From CBDANW01 sp965197825 (GTDB lineage: Bacteria; Acidobacteriota; Vicinamibacteria; Marinacidobacterales; DATDRI01), in NCBI GenBank assembly GCA_965197825.1, contig CBDANW010000003.1, forward strand, positions 2,666,001 through 2,730,000: DNA of 64,000 nucleotides. Direction: 5' to 3'. Below, one piece after another: positions 53,996 through 62,251 of the stretch. How positions within the stretch are numbered: position 1 is the first letter of the stretch; every line of letters starts with the position of its first letter. Position numbers and translations under genes: made by a program. The notes below the pieces were generated by a model. The model searched no databases and was not told the DNA's origin. It was given only the letters and a program-made list of their open reading frames with translations.

Positions 53996-54634
53996 TCAAT
54001 GGACGGTGGGTTTGCCCACGGCGATAGTGGAAAGGGTCTGTTGGCGGGCGCGCTTGCAGGCAAGCATCACTGCGTGCAGTTCTTTCTCTGCGATGTGTGA
54101 GAGCTCCCCAACGTCCTTGAGAATTCCCCTAAGGTCCCTCTCTGACGCCGACTCTCTCTCCAGGATATCGATGATACCGCGGGTCATGGCATAGATCCGG
54201 CCGAGGTTGTCCAGAGCCTCGTTGGCCCGTTCGGGCAGGTCCATGAGCTCCGCGTCACCGAACAGTCCGTCGATGAAGCCTTCAAGCTCCTCGGTGCGGG
54301 TCCGGCACAAGCGGCGAATGTCATCCGTATCCGGCTTAGTCTCCATCCGCGTCAAACGGAATGGCTTGGTTGCCGATTGATGCCTTGCCAGTTCGTTCCA
54401 AAACCCCATCAGGGATTCGAATAGCTCACTGGCTGCGCCGACATTGTCGAACCCCGGCAACTCACCTTCCCAACAGCTCTCTATAGCTCGGAGTGGCGAT
54501 GCGTCGAGCCTGGGCGTCGCGATGTTGCCGAGGAGTCGTGTGCGGACGACATGGAATGACGTCGGACACGCATAACGCTCCAATACAGCGCGAACGGCCT
54601 TGTCGCCAGCGTATCGGAGGGAACGTTTCTTCAT
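53996..54634 (-). CDS. Conserved-looking hypothetical protein
   Basis: 212 residues from ATG 54634 (MKKRSLRYAGDKAVRAVLER); an upstream in-frame start at 54673 is possible. The N-terminal half (FHVVRTRLLGNIATPRLDAS, FESLMGFWNELARHQSATKP) looks like a compact conserved domain; the C-terminal half is helical (LCRTRTEELEGFIDGLFGDA, ERESASERDLRGILKDVGEL). No family is recognised with confidence. Intact, single gene, possibly cargo of a plasmid or phage because of its surroundings. Confidence 0.55.
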   Translation of the reverse strand: MKKRSLRYAGDKAVRAVLERYACPTSFHVVRTRLLGNIATPRLDASPLRAIESCWEGELPGFDNVGAASELFESLMGFWNELARHQSATKPFRLTRMETKPDTDDIRRLCRTRTEELEGFIDGLFGDAELMDLPERANEALDNLGRIYAMTRGIIDILERESASERDLRGILKDVGELSHIAEKELHAVMLACKRARQQTLSTIAVGKPTVH

Positions 54635-54750
54635 GCTCGATCCAATATTCTCACGATTGACCTGCTTGACCAATCCGCTCCCTGGATGAAGTGATTGTCC
54701 ATCAGTAAATTCCCGGAATCTTTGGATTGGCCGCGACTACGGTTCGCAGC

Positions 54751-54915
54751 TGTGATCCGCAAAAAAGAAGATCGCGTATCGACGGGCAGACAGCCATGAG
54801 AGCGAGGTCTTGCGAGTTCGTCGCCTCGGTGAAAATCTGCACTCTGTCGCCGCCGGGCTCCATGGGAGCACCGGGGCAACAACTTTCTCGAATCCTTCAC
54901 CATCATCAATCGGTA
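54751..54915. pseudogene. Family D end joined to a second SRAP scrap
   Basis: TGTGATCCGCAAAAAAGAAG (D end) is followed by a piece shared with 4465-4530. Then plus-strand WEHRGNNFLESFTIIN (about 54862-54909) matches the SRAP fragment at 41795-41850 (WEHWGKGNNSLESFTIITT), with a two-base insertion before the Trp codon. Too short to function. Confidence 0.55.
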
Positions 54916-54967
54916 CCTGAGCGACGCTGCCTCCTGAACATCGCCCTAGGTGGCAACTACTTCCCGT

Positions 54968-55115
54968 CCTCGGCCAGAGACCGCCGTTCGCCATCGGTCA
55001 GGCGCAAACGACCCTGGATCTGATTTCGAAGAACTCGATTCTCGACCACAAGATACTCGTTGCGCAGGAGCAACTCCTCATCCACGGGTCCTGAGATGTA
55101 GCTCAGCATGGTCTT
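54968..55115 (-). pseudogene. N-terminal fragment of family B transposase
   Basis: Minus strand TMLSYISGPVDEELLLRNEY, LVVENRVLRNQIQGRLRLTD, GERRSLAE: matches residues about 4-50 of the transposase at 38094-39161. Cut by a family A end at 55116. Confidence 0.8.
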
Positions 55116-55380
55116 CCCGTCCTGTGCCAAAACTCGGCCCTTTTGAAATAGACCGCAAATCAGCAGCTTAGACGCCCTTGGAATCCGCGCAGAATCCAGG
55201 GTATTTCGCGCCGCAGGACTGGCTTCCGACCCCTGGGCTGCGGGTGGCGGGCGACAGGCCCACCGGGGGTGCGCACGGCTGGCTCAAATCGGCTGCGGGG
55301 CGAGCTGCAGGCAACGAACTGCGCACCCGGAAGAAATACGTATCCGACCGCGATGCCAGATTCAAGCAGCCCTCGGAAAG
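55116..55380 (+). repeat. About 230-bp A-end/GTGCGCAC block, second copy, plus a family B scrap
   Basis: 55116-55335 repeats 26028-26270 in the same order. 55336-55380 (GAAATACGTATCCGACCGCG) matches the leader of IS family B at 39183-39230. Confidence 0.75.
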
Positions 55381-55631
55381 GTGGGTGCTTCCGCCATCAA
55401 GTGTTGCTACGCCGTGTTTGAATGCTAGTGTCAGCTGGCCTGCCTGTATCGGCGAACGCCATTAATCAAGGATGACGGCGTGCACACGAAGGTGTCTCTG
55501 AACGTCAGGCACCGTGTGGTCAGCCCAGCCCGCATCGCCGAAAGAACTGCGTCTCTCGAAATCAGGCTCAAACTCTAGCACACGAGCGGGTTACGCGGCA
55601 GCCACCAACACTTGATGACGGAAGCACCCAC
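55381..55631. mobile_element. 250-bp MITE (second type)
   Basis: Inverted ends GTGGGTGCTTCCGCCATCAA and, reversed, GTGGGTGCTTCCGTCATCAA, continuing to GTGTTG. Shares its outer 14 bp with the 166-bp MITE, but the inside is different. The right half recurs at 46893-46994. No coding potential. Confidence 0.75.
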
Positions 55632-55751
55632 TCACGTCGAATGGAGCCGATCATCCTTTCGACTAATGGATTCTGTCACGGGGAGCGCGGTGCGGTAAGG
55701 ACCTGCTCGTCGTGCCGAAGCGTCGGGAAGGACGGCTTGCTGTCGGAGGAA

Positions 55752-56039
55752 CTAGCCCTTCACGCAAACGATCTGCTTGAGCCGGTGGACGATCTCTACG
55801 AGGTCGCTCTGTGCCTCCATCACGGCGTCGATGTCCTTATAGGCTCCGGGAGTCTCGTCGAGAACCCTCACGTCCTTGCGGCACTCGACCCCGGCTGTCG
55901 CCGCGGCGTGATCGTCTAGAGTGAAGCGCTTCTTGGCTTCGTTGCGGGACATGACGCGCCCGGCACCGTGACTGCACGACTCGAAGCTCTCACGGTTTCC
56001 TTTCCCCCGGACGATATAGGAGCGCGCCCCCATGCTTCT
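55752..56039 (-). pseudogene. rtcB: C-terminal fragment of RtcB RNA ligase
   Basis: Minus strand: MGARSYIVRGKGNRESFESC, SHGAGRVMSRNEAKKRFTLD, HAAATAGVECRKDVRVLDET, IDAVMEAQSDLVEIVHRLKQ, IVCVKG, stop. This is the end of RtcB, including the guanylylated-His loop SHGAGR. The N-terminal three quarters with the Mn2+ site are missing: the IS5-like element begins at 56040 and its other flank is unrelated. RtcB joins RNA 3'-phosphate ends in tRNA or mRNA repair. Confidence 0.9.
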
Positions 56040-57124
56040 GCCTTGGTGCACAACTCCGATAGAGGCCGAGAGCTCGCTTGGCCCCGACTCCCATCATCCG
56101 ATCATCTCGCTATCAGGCATCCCGAGCGCCGTCATGGTGTTGAGAATCTTGCACCCGATCCTTGCCTCAACTCTCTGTGCCGCCAACCCTCTCGCTCGCA
56201 TCGCTGAGCCCACGATAGCCTTGTAGCGATGGAACGTTGTCTCGACTTTGCTCCGTTTGCTGTAGCCCGATTCTGTGTGCCACTTTCGTTTGCCGAGCCG
56301 AGCTTGTGCTGCAATGTTGCGATTGCGCTGTCGGCTGCTCGCCGGCCCCGATGCGAGCAGGGCGCCCTTGCGCGGCGGTATCAGCACCCTCGGCGAGCGA
56401 TGAGCGCTGTGATTCTCGATTGCCTCATAGACGCCGCCGGCGTCGTATGCGGTGTCAGCTCTGGCCGATGAGATGGGACTGTCGATCTGTCCGACAAGCG
56501 ATGCAACCCGCGATGAATCGCGGGCTCTTTTGCTCGTCAGCTCGCCGGCGACGACTTCGCCACTCTGCTCGTCGACACACAGATGGAGCTTGCGATAGTC
56601 CCTGCTCTTTTGTGCTCTGCGCAGCTGGCCGGCGTGGACAGCGAGACCGCTGCTGTCGATCAAGATGTGCAACGGCGTCTTCTGCTTGACTTGGTAGAAG
56701 GGGACCTTACCCAGATTCGGCTTGCGCCTCGAGATCGTGGTGTGATCGGGCACATCATTGTCTAGCTTCATCAGAGCGAACAACGACCGCAGCAATCCCT
56801 CGTTCTGCCTAGATGACAGATGAAACACCATGCCCAGGGTGACAGCCGTCTCGATGGCGTGGTTCGAGTACTTGCGTTGACGGCCCGGTTTCCTCCTCCT
56901 TGGCCGGGGCGCGTCCCAGTTCACAAGCTTGCCGGCGGTGAGCGAGACCCAGACGGTCAGGCTCCCGCGGTTGCGTAGACCCGCCTCATATTCACGCCAA
57001 TTCCTCACGCGATAGGCCTTCTTCATATACTTCCGCTGAGTGCGTTTGAAAATGCTCATGGGGAACCTCGTATCCGCGAGTACAGGACAATTGTGGACCG
57101 AGATCGCGAGCTGTGCACCAAGGC
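56040..57124 (-). mobile_element. IS5-like element copy 3
   Basis: 1085 bp, ends as in the other copies. Separates the RtcB fragment from unrelated DNA; no target duplication. Confidence 0.9.
56094..57059 (-). CDS. IS5-family transposase (IS903-like), copy 3
   Basis: 321 residues, nearly identical to the copies at 15977 and 28318 (differences such as KYMKKAYR and SSRQNEGLL). Catalytic Asp/Asp/Glu unchanged. Confidence 0.9.
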   Translation of the reverse strand: MSIFKRTQRKYMKKAYRVRNWREYEAGLRNRGSLTVWVSLTAGKLVNWDAPRPRRRKPGRQRKYSNHAIETAVTLGMVFHLSSRQNEGLLRSLFALMKLDNDVPDHTTISRRKPNLGKVPFYQVKQKTPLHILIDSSGLAVHAGQLRRAQKSRDYRKLHLCVDEQSGEVVAGELTSKRARDSSRVASLVGQIDSPISSARADTAYDAGGVYEAIENHSAHRSPRVLIPPRKGALLASGPASSRQRNRNIAAQARLGKRKWHTESGYSKRSKVETTFHRYKAIVGSAMRARGLAAQRVEARIGCKILNTMTALGMPDSEMIG

Positions 57125-57487
57125 AGCCGGGAGACGGTCTGCTCGACGTTGAGCCGCTTTAGCCGGGAGGGAATGCTGACGATGGTCAAAGGAAGAATCC
57201 ACGTTCGTGACAGGAAGCATCTGGCCAGCGTGAGATGAGCCCGCCAGAGCAACACTAGCCTCCCTCACCTAGTCTCTGCCACCGCAAGACAGGCTCCATC
57301 ACGAGGCGGGCACGTCAAGAGCCCGAGGTCCCAGGCTGCGATTTCACGCCCCGTAAACCACAATATTTAGGCCCCTTTCTGGCTAGGCATACAATATCCT
57401 GACCTCCTGCGATGAAGTGCATATGATTCCAGGTACCCATCGGGCCGACAAACTGACCGACTCATTCCCTTTCCGGAGGTGTTATTT
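57125..57487. other. Leader region of the FadL-type gene; no other gene supported
   Basis: 363 bp with no supported gene. The last 15 bases carry GGAGG (57475-57479), which fixes the FadL start at 57488. AT-rich patches (CAATATTTAGG near 57361) could hold the promoter, but no convincing -35/-10 pair was found. Confidence 0.35.
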
Positions 57488-58762
57488 ATGTCCATGCGCT
57501 GGCTGATTCTCGGGCTCTCGTTCTTGCAGCTGACCGTCGTTCCGAACGTCATCGCGCAGGGCATCATCTTCCCGAGCGCAGGTGCGGTGAACCGTGCGAT
57601 GTCCGGGGCGTCGACCGCCGCTCCCCTGGACCCGGCAGGCGCGACTTATTGGAACCCCGCGACGATGAGCGCGTTCACCGGGACCGAGATTCTCGTGGGC
57701 GGCGATTTCGTATACGGCGACACCTTCTTGGCTTCCAGCCTGGAGAGTTTGAATAGCGCGGGGGAGAACCGGAGCGACAGCGGCCTGTCCGTCGCACCCG
57801 TCATCGGCGTGATCAGCCGGCCGGGCAACTCCACGTACACCTTTGGTTTGGGGATCTACTCTCTCCTCGGCAGGACGATCGATTTCCCCGGCAGCGAAAG
57901 CAACCCTGTCTTGGCTCCCTACGATCCACCCAACTCGTTCGGGTTTGGTCCGGTCTCGGCAAGCGCGACCGGTCTCCAAGTCTCCTTGTTGATGTCGAAA
58001 CAGATTTCCAGGTACATGGCCGTCGGAGGGGGTTTGACCGTCGACTCTGTCAATCTCGCTCTCGATCCCGCGTTGTTCGCAGAGCGAAACCCAAACGGCA
58101 CTTTCCCACCCGCCACCAATAGCCGGCCTCGCTGGGGTGCCGGTTTCCAAGTCGGCCTCTTCTATTCCGACCAGGAGAAATGGAACTTCGGCGCCTCTTT
58201 CAAGAGCGAGCAGTGGTTCGAGACGTTCCGATACCACTCCAAGGATTCGATCGGACGCGCCCGCGATCTCGAACTTCAATTCGCACTTCCCTCGATCCTC
58301 TCGCTTGGCGTCGGTTACCACGTGAGCGATCGCGCGCTCATCGCCTTCGACGTGCGGCGCTTCGACTACGGCCACGCCGAGCTCTTCGGCGACGCACCCG
58401 GCGATCTCTTCGGCAGCGCACCCGAAAATGGCGGCCTGGGCTGGAGAAGCATCTGGGCGTTTGCGGTGGGAGCCCACTACCGCATCAACGACGCCGTCTC
58501 GACGCAGGTGGGATACCTCTACAACCAAAACCCAATTCCGGAGGCGGCAACGCTCTTCAACATTCAGCTTCCGGCCATCAACACCAACTCGGTGTCCGCC
58601 GGAGTTACGGTTGCCGTCACCGAGTCTGTCGACATCGTGGGGAGCGCGGTCTACGCCTTCACGCACCGAAACCGAAGCCAGATACTCGAGGTCCCGGGTG
58701 CGGCCGTTCAGCTGAAGCAGGATCTCGGCACCTTCAGCCTCGGCCTGTGCTTTCGCCTGTAG
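57488..58762 (+). CDS. OmpP1/FadL-family outer-membrane transport protein
   Basis: 424 residues from ATG 57488, with GGAGG nine bases upstream. Signal peptide MSMRWLILGLSFLQLTVVPN ending VIAQ. The FadL-type N-terminus follows (GAVNRAMSGASTAAPLDPAG, ATYWNPATMS: the conserved NPA hatch motif), then a beta-barrel with alternating strands and a C-terminal aromatic strand (LKQDLGTFSLGLCFRL). FadL proteins admit long-chain fatty acids or other hydrophobic compounds. Length is normal. Single gene. Confidence 0.9.
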   Translation: MSMRWLILGLSFLQLTVVPNVIAQGIIFPSAGAVNRAMSGASTAAPLDPAGATYWNPATMSAFTGTEILVGGDFVYGDTFLASSLESLNSAGENRSDSGLSVAPVIGVISRPGNSTYTFGLGIYSLLGRTIDFPGSESNPVLAPYDPPNSFGFGPVSASATGLQVSLLMSKQISRYMAVGGGLTVDSVNLALDPALFAERNPNGTFPPATNSRPRWGAGFQVGLFYSDQEKWNFGASFKSEQWFETFRYHSKDSIGRARDLELQFALPSILSLGVGYHVSDRALIAFDVRRFDYGHAELFGDAPGDLFGSAPENGGLGWRSIWAFAVGAHYRINDAVSTQVGYLYNQNPIPEAATLFNIQLPAINTNSVSAGVTVAVTESVDIVGSAVYAFTHRNRSQILEVPGAAVQLKQDLGTFSLGLCFRL

Positions 58763-58765
58763 CGC

Positions 58766-58790
58766 CGAACGGTCGTTCTCTATTCGGCGA
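58766..58790 (+). terminator. Possible stem-loop behind the FadL-type gene
   Basis: CGCCGAA and TTCGGCG form a seven-base stem around a 12-base loop directly after the FadL stop. There is no T run, so rho-independent termination is uncertain. Confidence 0.3.
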
Positions 58791-58846
58791 TGGGAAAATA
58801 GCCGGCACCGCCGACCGCTCCAAACGCGTCGCTGCTTTGTCGTGGC

Positions 58847-59435
58847 TTACTTGGGCACTACTTCTTCGCCACGTCCCAGAGCTGCTCCAGCCGGTGGATG
58901 CGGTTTTTGTACCGGCTTGGGCTCGATGAACGACTTCGCAATCTGGACGTACTCGCCCTTGAATTCCACTGGGTTCGTCGTCCAAATCGTCTTGATCGCC
59001 CGAATGAGCTCGTCCGCCCGCTTGCCACGGCCCGACCACGACACGCCGGCCGCTTCGTATTCATCGGGGGACCATCCCATCCCCAGCCCGACACTGCAAA
59101 CGACCGTTGGAAAGAACGTCCAGCGTCGCCAGGGATCGCGCCAACAAGACCGGGTTGTACCAGGGGAGATTCAGCACGCTGCTGCCCACGGCAATGCGTT
59201 TGGTTTGGGCCGCCGCAAACGCCAGCGTCTGCAGCGGATCCATCGAAGTCTTGTACTGGATGAGCAGGGTGCCATCACCAACCGGGTACGGAGCGCGCGG
59301 CTCGACCGGGTAGAGCAAGCGATCGAGCACCCAGAGACTGTCGAAACCCAGCTCCTCCGCTCGCTTGGCGACGGTCGAAACCGCCTCCGGTCCGGCGGCG
59401 TTGCCGATTTGGGGCAGTGCGAATCCTAAACGCAT
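58847..59435 (-). pseudogene. Luciferase-like (LLM) F420/flavin-dependent oxidoreductase, broken
   Basis: ATG 59435 with AGGAGG upstream: MRLGFALPQIGNAAGPEAVS, AKRAEELGFDSLWVLDRLLY, TKRIAVGSSVLNLPWYNPVL, LARSLATLDVLSNGRL. Then an inserted base shifts the frame; the normal GWSPDEYEAAGVSW and RADELIRAIKTIW, FIEPKPVQKPHPP continue in another frame. After that the middle of the barrel is missing and a short tail resembling the end of the gene (LWDVAKK) follows. At least one frameshift and one internal deletion. IS256-a copy 2 sits 46 bp upstream of the start. Confidence 0.85.
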
Positions 59436-59480
59436 GAGATCCTCCTGTTGGGGCGGGAAAAGGCCCGATTCACTTCGCGA

Positions 59481-60880
59481 GGTCAAGTCTTAATTTTCCT
59501 GTCAAATCTCCGTACGGTTCCCCGCGCTCGGTTAAGCTGCTGATTCCTCCGACGTGCCTTGCGGGAGAAGCTCGTTGCGAAGCTCCTCGACTTTCCTAGC
59601 GGCGAAGACATCCATCCTCACGCCGCGCCATTTGTTTGCGACGGCCAAGAGCACAGCGAACGAGAGTTTCATCGCGGCCTCCTCGGTGAAGAAGTGAGGA
59701 ATGACCTTTGTGCGACGTTTGTGCTCTCCGAACGTGCGCTCAAGTAGATTCGACGTGCGAAGCCTTTTGTGATGCGCCGCAGGAAGGCGTAGCGCCTGAA
59801 GACACGCTTCGAGGGTCTCTTCCATGCACTTCATCGCGCTCGGGAATCGTTGACGGTACCGAGCGATCACCTCCCGACCCTTCTTCAGCCCTTGCTCGTA
59901 GCTGTTCGCATGGAACGACTCAAGGATGGCCGCCTTGAGTTCGTCGCGCACTTCCTTCGGAGCCTTGCCCAGGATGTTCTCGAGGCGGTGCTTCTGGCAA
60001 CGTTGCTTGAGGCTTCGAGGGAAGACCTCTGCGATCGCTTTGAGCACTCCAGGATTCCCGTCCGTCACGATGAGCAACGGCTCCCTCATTCCTCGGGCCA
60101 CTATCTCCTGCAAGAACCCCTTCCAGTTCTCGTAGGATTCTCGGTTGCCGACACCGATATGAAGAAGAACTCGCGTCCCATCAGCGCGATAGCCGGTCGC
60201 AACGAGGATGGGCTCTTTTCTCTCCGCTCCTTGGTGGTAGCGCAGGTACGTGCCGTCGAGCTCGAGATACAACAGCTTCTCGTTCGAGAGATCCCGTTTT
60301 CGAAACGCCTCGAAATCCTCCGACAGACACCGTGTGACCCGGCTCACCACCGACTTCGAGACACCCGTGCCGCTCAGCACGTCCGCGAACGTCGCCTCAA
60401 TGTCACGCGTCGACATCCCGTGGACGTACATCCGCGCGATCAGTTCATCGAGTTTCTCGGTCCGGCTCACGTAGGCGTCGAGAATCTTTGACTGAAACAC
60501 CTTCTCTGTTTCTCGTACCTGCGGCACTTGCACCGTTACCGCTCCCTCGCCCGTGAGGACCCGATGCGACTCATACCCGTTGCGTCGTCCCTTCTCCTTC
60601 GTCGTTGCCGGAGCGTTCTCATAGTAGTTTCGACCCAACGCCTCCGTCACCTCGCGCTCCAACGCATATTGAAGCATCATCTGAGCTCCCGACCGGACGA
60701 TCTCCGAGAGATTCATCTCCCCAAATACCAGTTGTTCCTCGAACTGCTTGAGCAATCGCTGACTCGGTAGTACCTTTCCCATGATGTATGGTTCTCCTTT
60801 TCTGTCCCCATGACGGGGACGGGTTTGAGCTTGGGGAACCATACATCGTTTTTCTTTGACAGGAATCTTAAGACATCACC
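59481..60880 (-). mobile_element. IS256-a copy 2
   Basis: 1400 bp; flanked by a perfect 8-bp duplication CTTCGCGA (59473-59480 and 60881-60888). Differs from copy 1 by one inserted base near 60838 and a substitution near 60536, so both insertions are recent. Confidence 0.95.
59532..60782 (-). CDS. IS256-family (mutator) transposase, copy 2
   Basis: 416 residues, same protein as the copy at 13948-15198 (MGKVLPSQRLLKQFEEQLVF to PQGTSEESAA), with the same ribosome site and DDE residues. Intact. Confidence 0.95.
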   Translation of the reverse strand: MGKVLPSQRLLKQFEEQLVFGEMNLSEIVRSGAQMMLQYALEREVTEALGRNYYENAPATTKEKGRRNGYESHRVLTGEGAVTVQVPQVRETEKVFQSKILDAYVSRTEKLDELIARMYVHGMSTRDIEATFADVLSGTGVSKSVVSRVTRCLSEDFEAFRKRDLSNEKLLYLELDGTYLRYHQGAERKEPILVATGYRADGTRVLLHIGVGNRESYENWKGFLQEIVARGMREPLLIVTDGNPGVLKAIAEVFPRSLKQRCQKHRLENILGKAPKEVRDELKAAILESFHANSYEQGLKKGREVIARYRQRFPSAMKCMEETLEACLQALRLPAAHHKRLRTSNLLERTFGEHKRRTKVIPHFFTEEAAMKLSFAVLLAVANKWRGVRMDVFAARKVEELRNELLPQGTSEESAA

Positions 60881-60890
60881 CTTCGCGAGA

Positions 60891-60925
60891 AAACCGCTTG
60901 GAGCATCGCTCCAGACAAGTGGTTT
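60891..60925 (-). terminator. Stem-loop terminator candidate of the DUF3999 gene
   Basis: AAACCGCTTG pairs with CAAGTGGTTT (one G-T pair), with a second small hairpin GAGC-ATC-GCTC inside. On the minus strand the stem is followed by TTTTCTC. It lies about 57 bp beyond the DUF3999 stop. IS256-a inserted only three bases further on. Confidence 0.5.
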
Positions 60926-60981
60926 ATAGACTAAAGACCGCCCGATGACAAAATGCCGTTGGGGAAGGAAGGTTGCGACGA

Positions 60982-62245
60982 CTATCGCATCGAGCGCAGG
61001 GCGAGAAATCCCAGCACGACCACCGCGACTCGCGAGCGCAAGCCAGAGCACAACCGGGTGTCGCTCGCTCCAAGGCTCCGGGCTGAAGTAGTTCGCGTTG
61101 ACCGCCTCAGGACCGAGCTCCCCGAAGGTAGCTTCCTCGAGGTCTTCTCGGGGGGTGAGCCGCGCCAGATCGTACTGGGGCACCGGGGAGCGGCTGCTTC
61201 CGTAGAGAAGTTGATACGTGGTTCCAGGCTGCTGGCGGAAGACGACGTGGCGCGGTGTTCCTTCTAGGATCGGAGCCACGCCCACGACGGGCACATCGTT
61301 GCGGTTGAGCACGGTGATGCACCAATGGCGTCCCCGCGCTTCCGGGAACCGCACCTGCGTGGAGGTTCGCTGCTCCGGCTCGCCGTCGCCGACTTCGGGA
61401 TTCGGGTAACGGTAGATTTCACCCCGCCCCACCTCCCGCCAATCTTCTCCATCCGAGCTGGCACGGACGCGAACTGTTCGATGGAATTCCGGCTGATCGG
61501 CCTCGAAACGCACCGAAGACGCCGGTACGTTCTCGACTCCCAGATCCACCTGCCATCGGCTCTCCAGAGGCTCGGTGCTCGGATCGGGCTCAAGACGGCC
61601 GGGAAGACCGAGCAACTCGGGGGCCTCGACGAGCTCGTAGACGACGCGGCAGCCGTAAACTGCAAAGCGCCTTTCTTCTTGCAGTATCTTCAGTCGCAGC
61701 CAACGAGCCTGAGAATCAGGATAAGAGACCACGGTGTTGCCGTCCCGGGTGTCCTCGAATCGGTAGATGGGGGCCTTTTCGTTCAGAATCCGCCAAGCCT
61801 CCCGATCGTCGCTGGCAGCAACCTCCACCCACGCGAAAAACTCGTTGACTCCGGTTTGGATCTCCAGCGAGTTGTGGGCGTCATGGTCCGAGCCGACATC
61901 GACTACGATCTGTGTGTGCTCACCGGGAATGAAACCGAGGTCGGCGATCTCCGCTTGTCGCCAATGCCGCTCTTCTTTACCGACTCGCGCGTGGAGCACG
62001 AAGGGAACTTCGGTGCCGTCCTCTTGAACGACGCGGAGATCGGCAAGTCTCGGTTGGGCAAGACCGTAGATCTCCATGGCCAAAGTGACTCGGACGAGGC
62101 GTGGCTCGGCGACCCGCGGGAGAGAGATCGGTCGAAAGTACTGCCAATGTGTCCAGGCTTCGACGAGCTGGGCATTAGCCGGTACGAGGTCAATAGTGGA
62201 AAGGGTGGAGAACAGAAAAACCGTGACCAGGCTCAGTCTTTTCAT
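60982..62245 (-). pseudogene. DUF3999 family protein with C-terminal frameshift
   Basis: From ATG 62245: signal peptide (MKRLSLVTVFLFSTLSTIDL, VPANAQ), then a large periplasmic beta-rich domain (HWQYFRPISLPRVAEPRLVR; WRQAEIADLGFIPGEHTQIV; RWHCI-like RHWCITVLNRNDVPVVGVAP). The C-terminal membrane helix should read HPVVLWLALA then VAVVVLGFLALRSMR and stop at 60982. An extra A near 61032 shifts the frame so the second half of the helix is lost and the frame runs on to the IS. It follows the DUF2339 gene by six bases, so one operon. Anchoring is probably impaired. Confidence 0.8.
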
Positions 62246-62251
62246 CGTGAG

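Noticed and set aside
57482..58666. A 394-codon minus-strand frame over the FadL-type gene
   Set aside because: Shadow frame in a GC-rich gene; composition is unlike a real protein, whereas the plus strand has a signal peptide, NPA motif and ribosome site.
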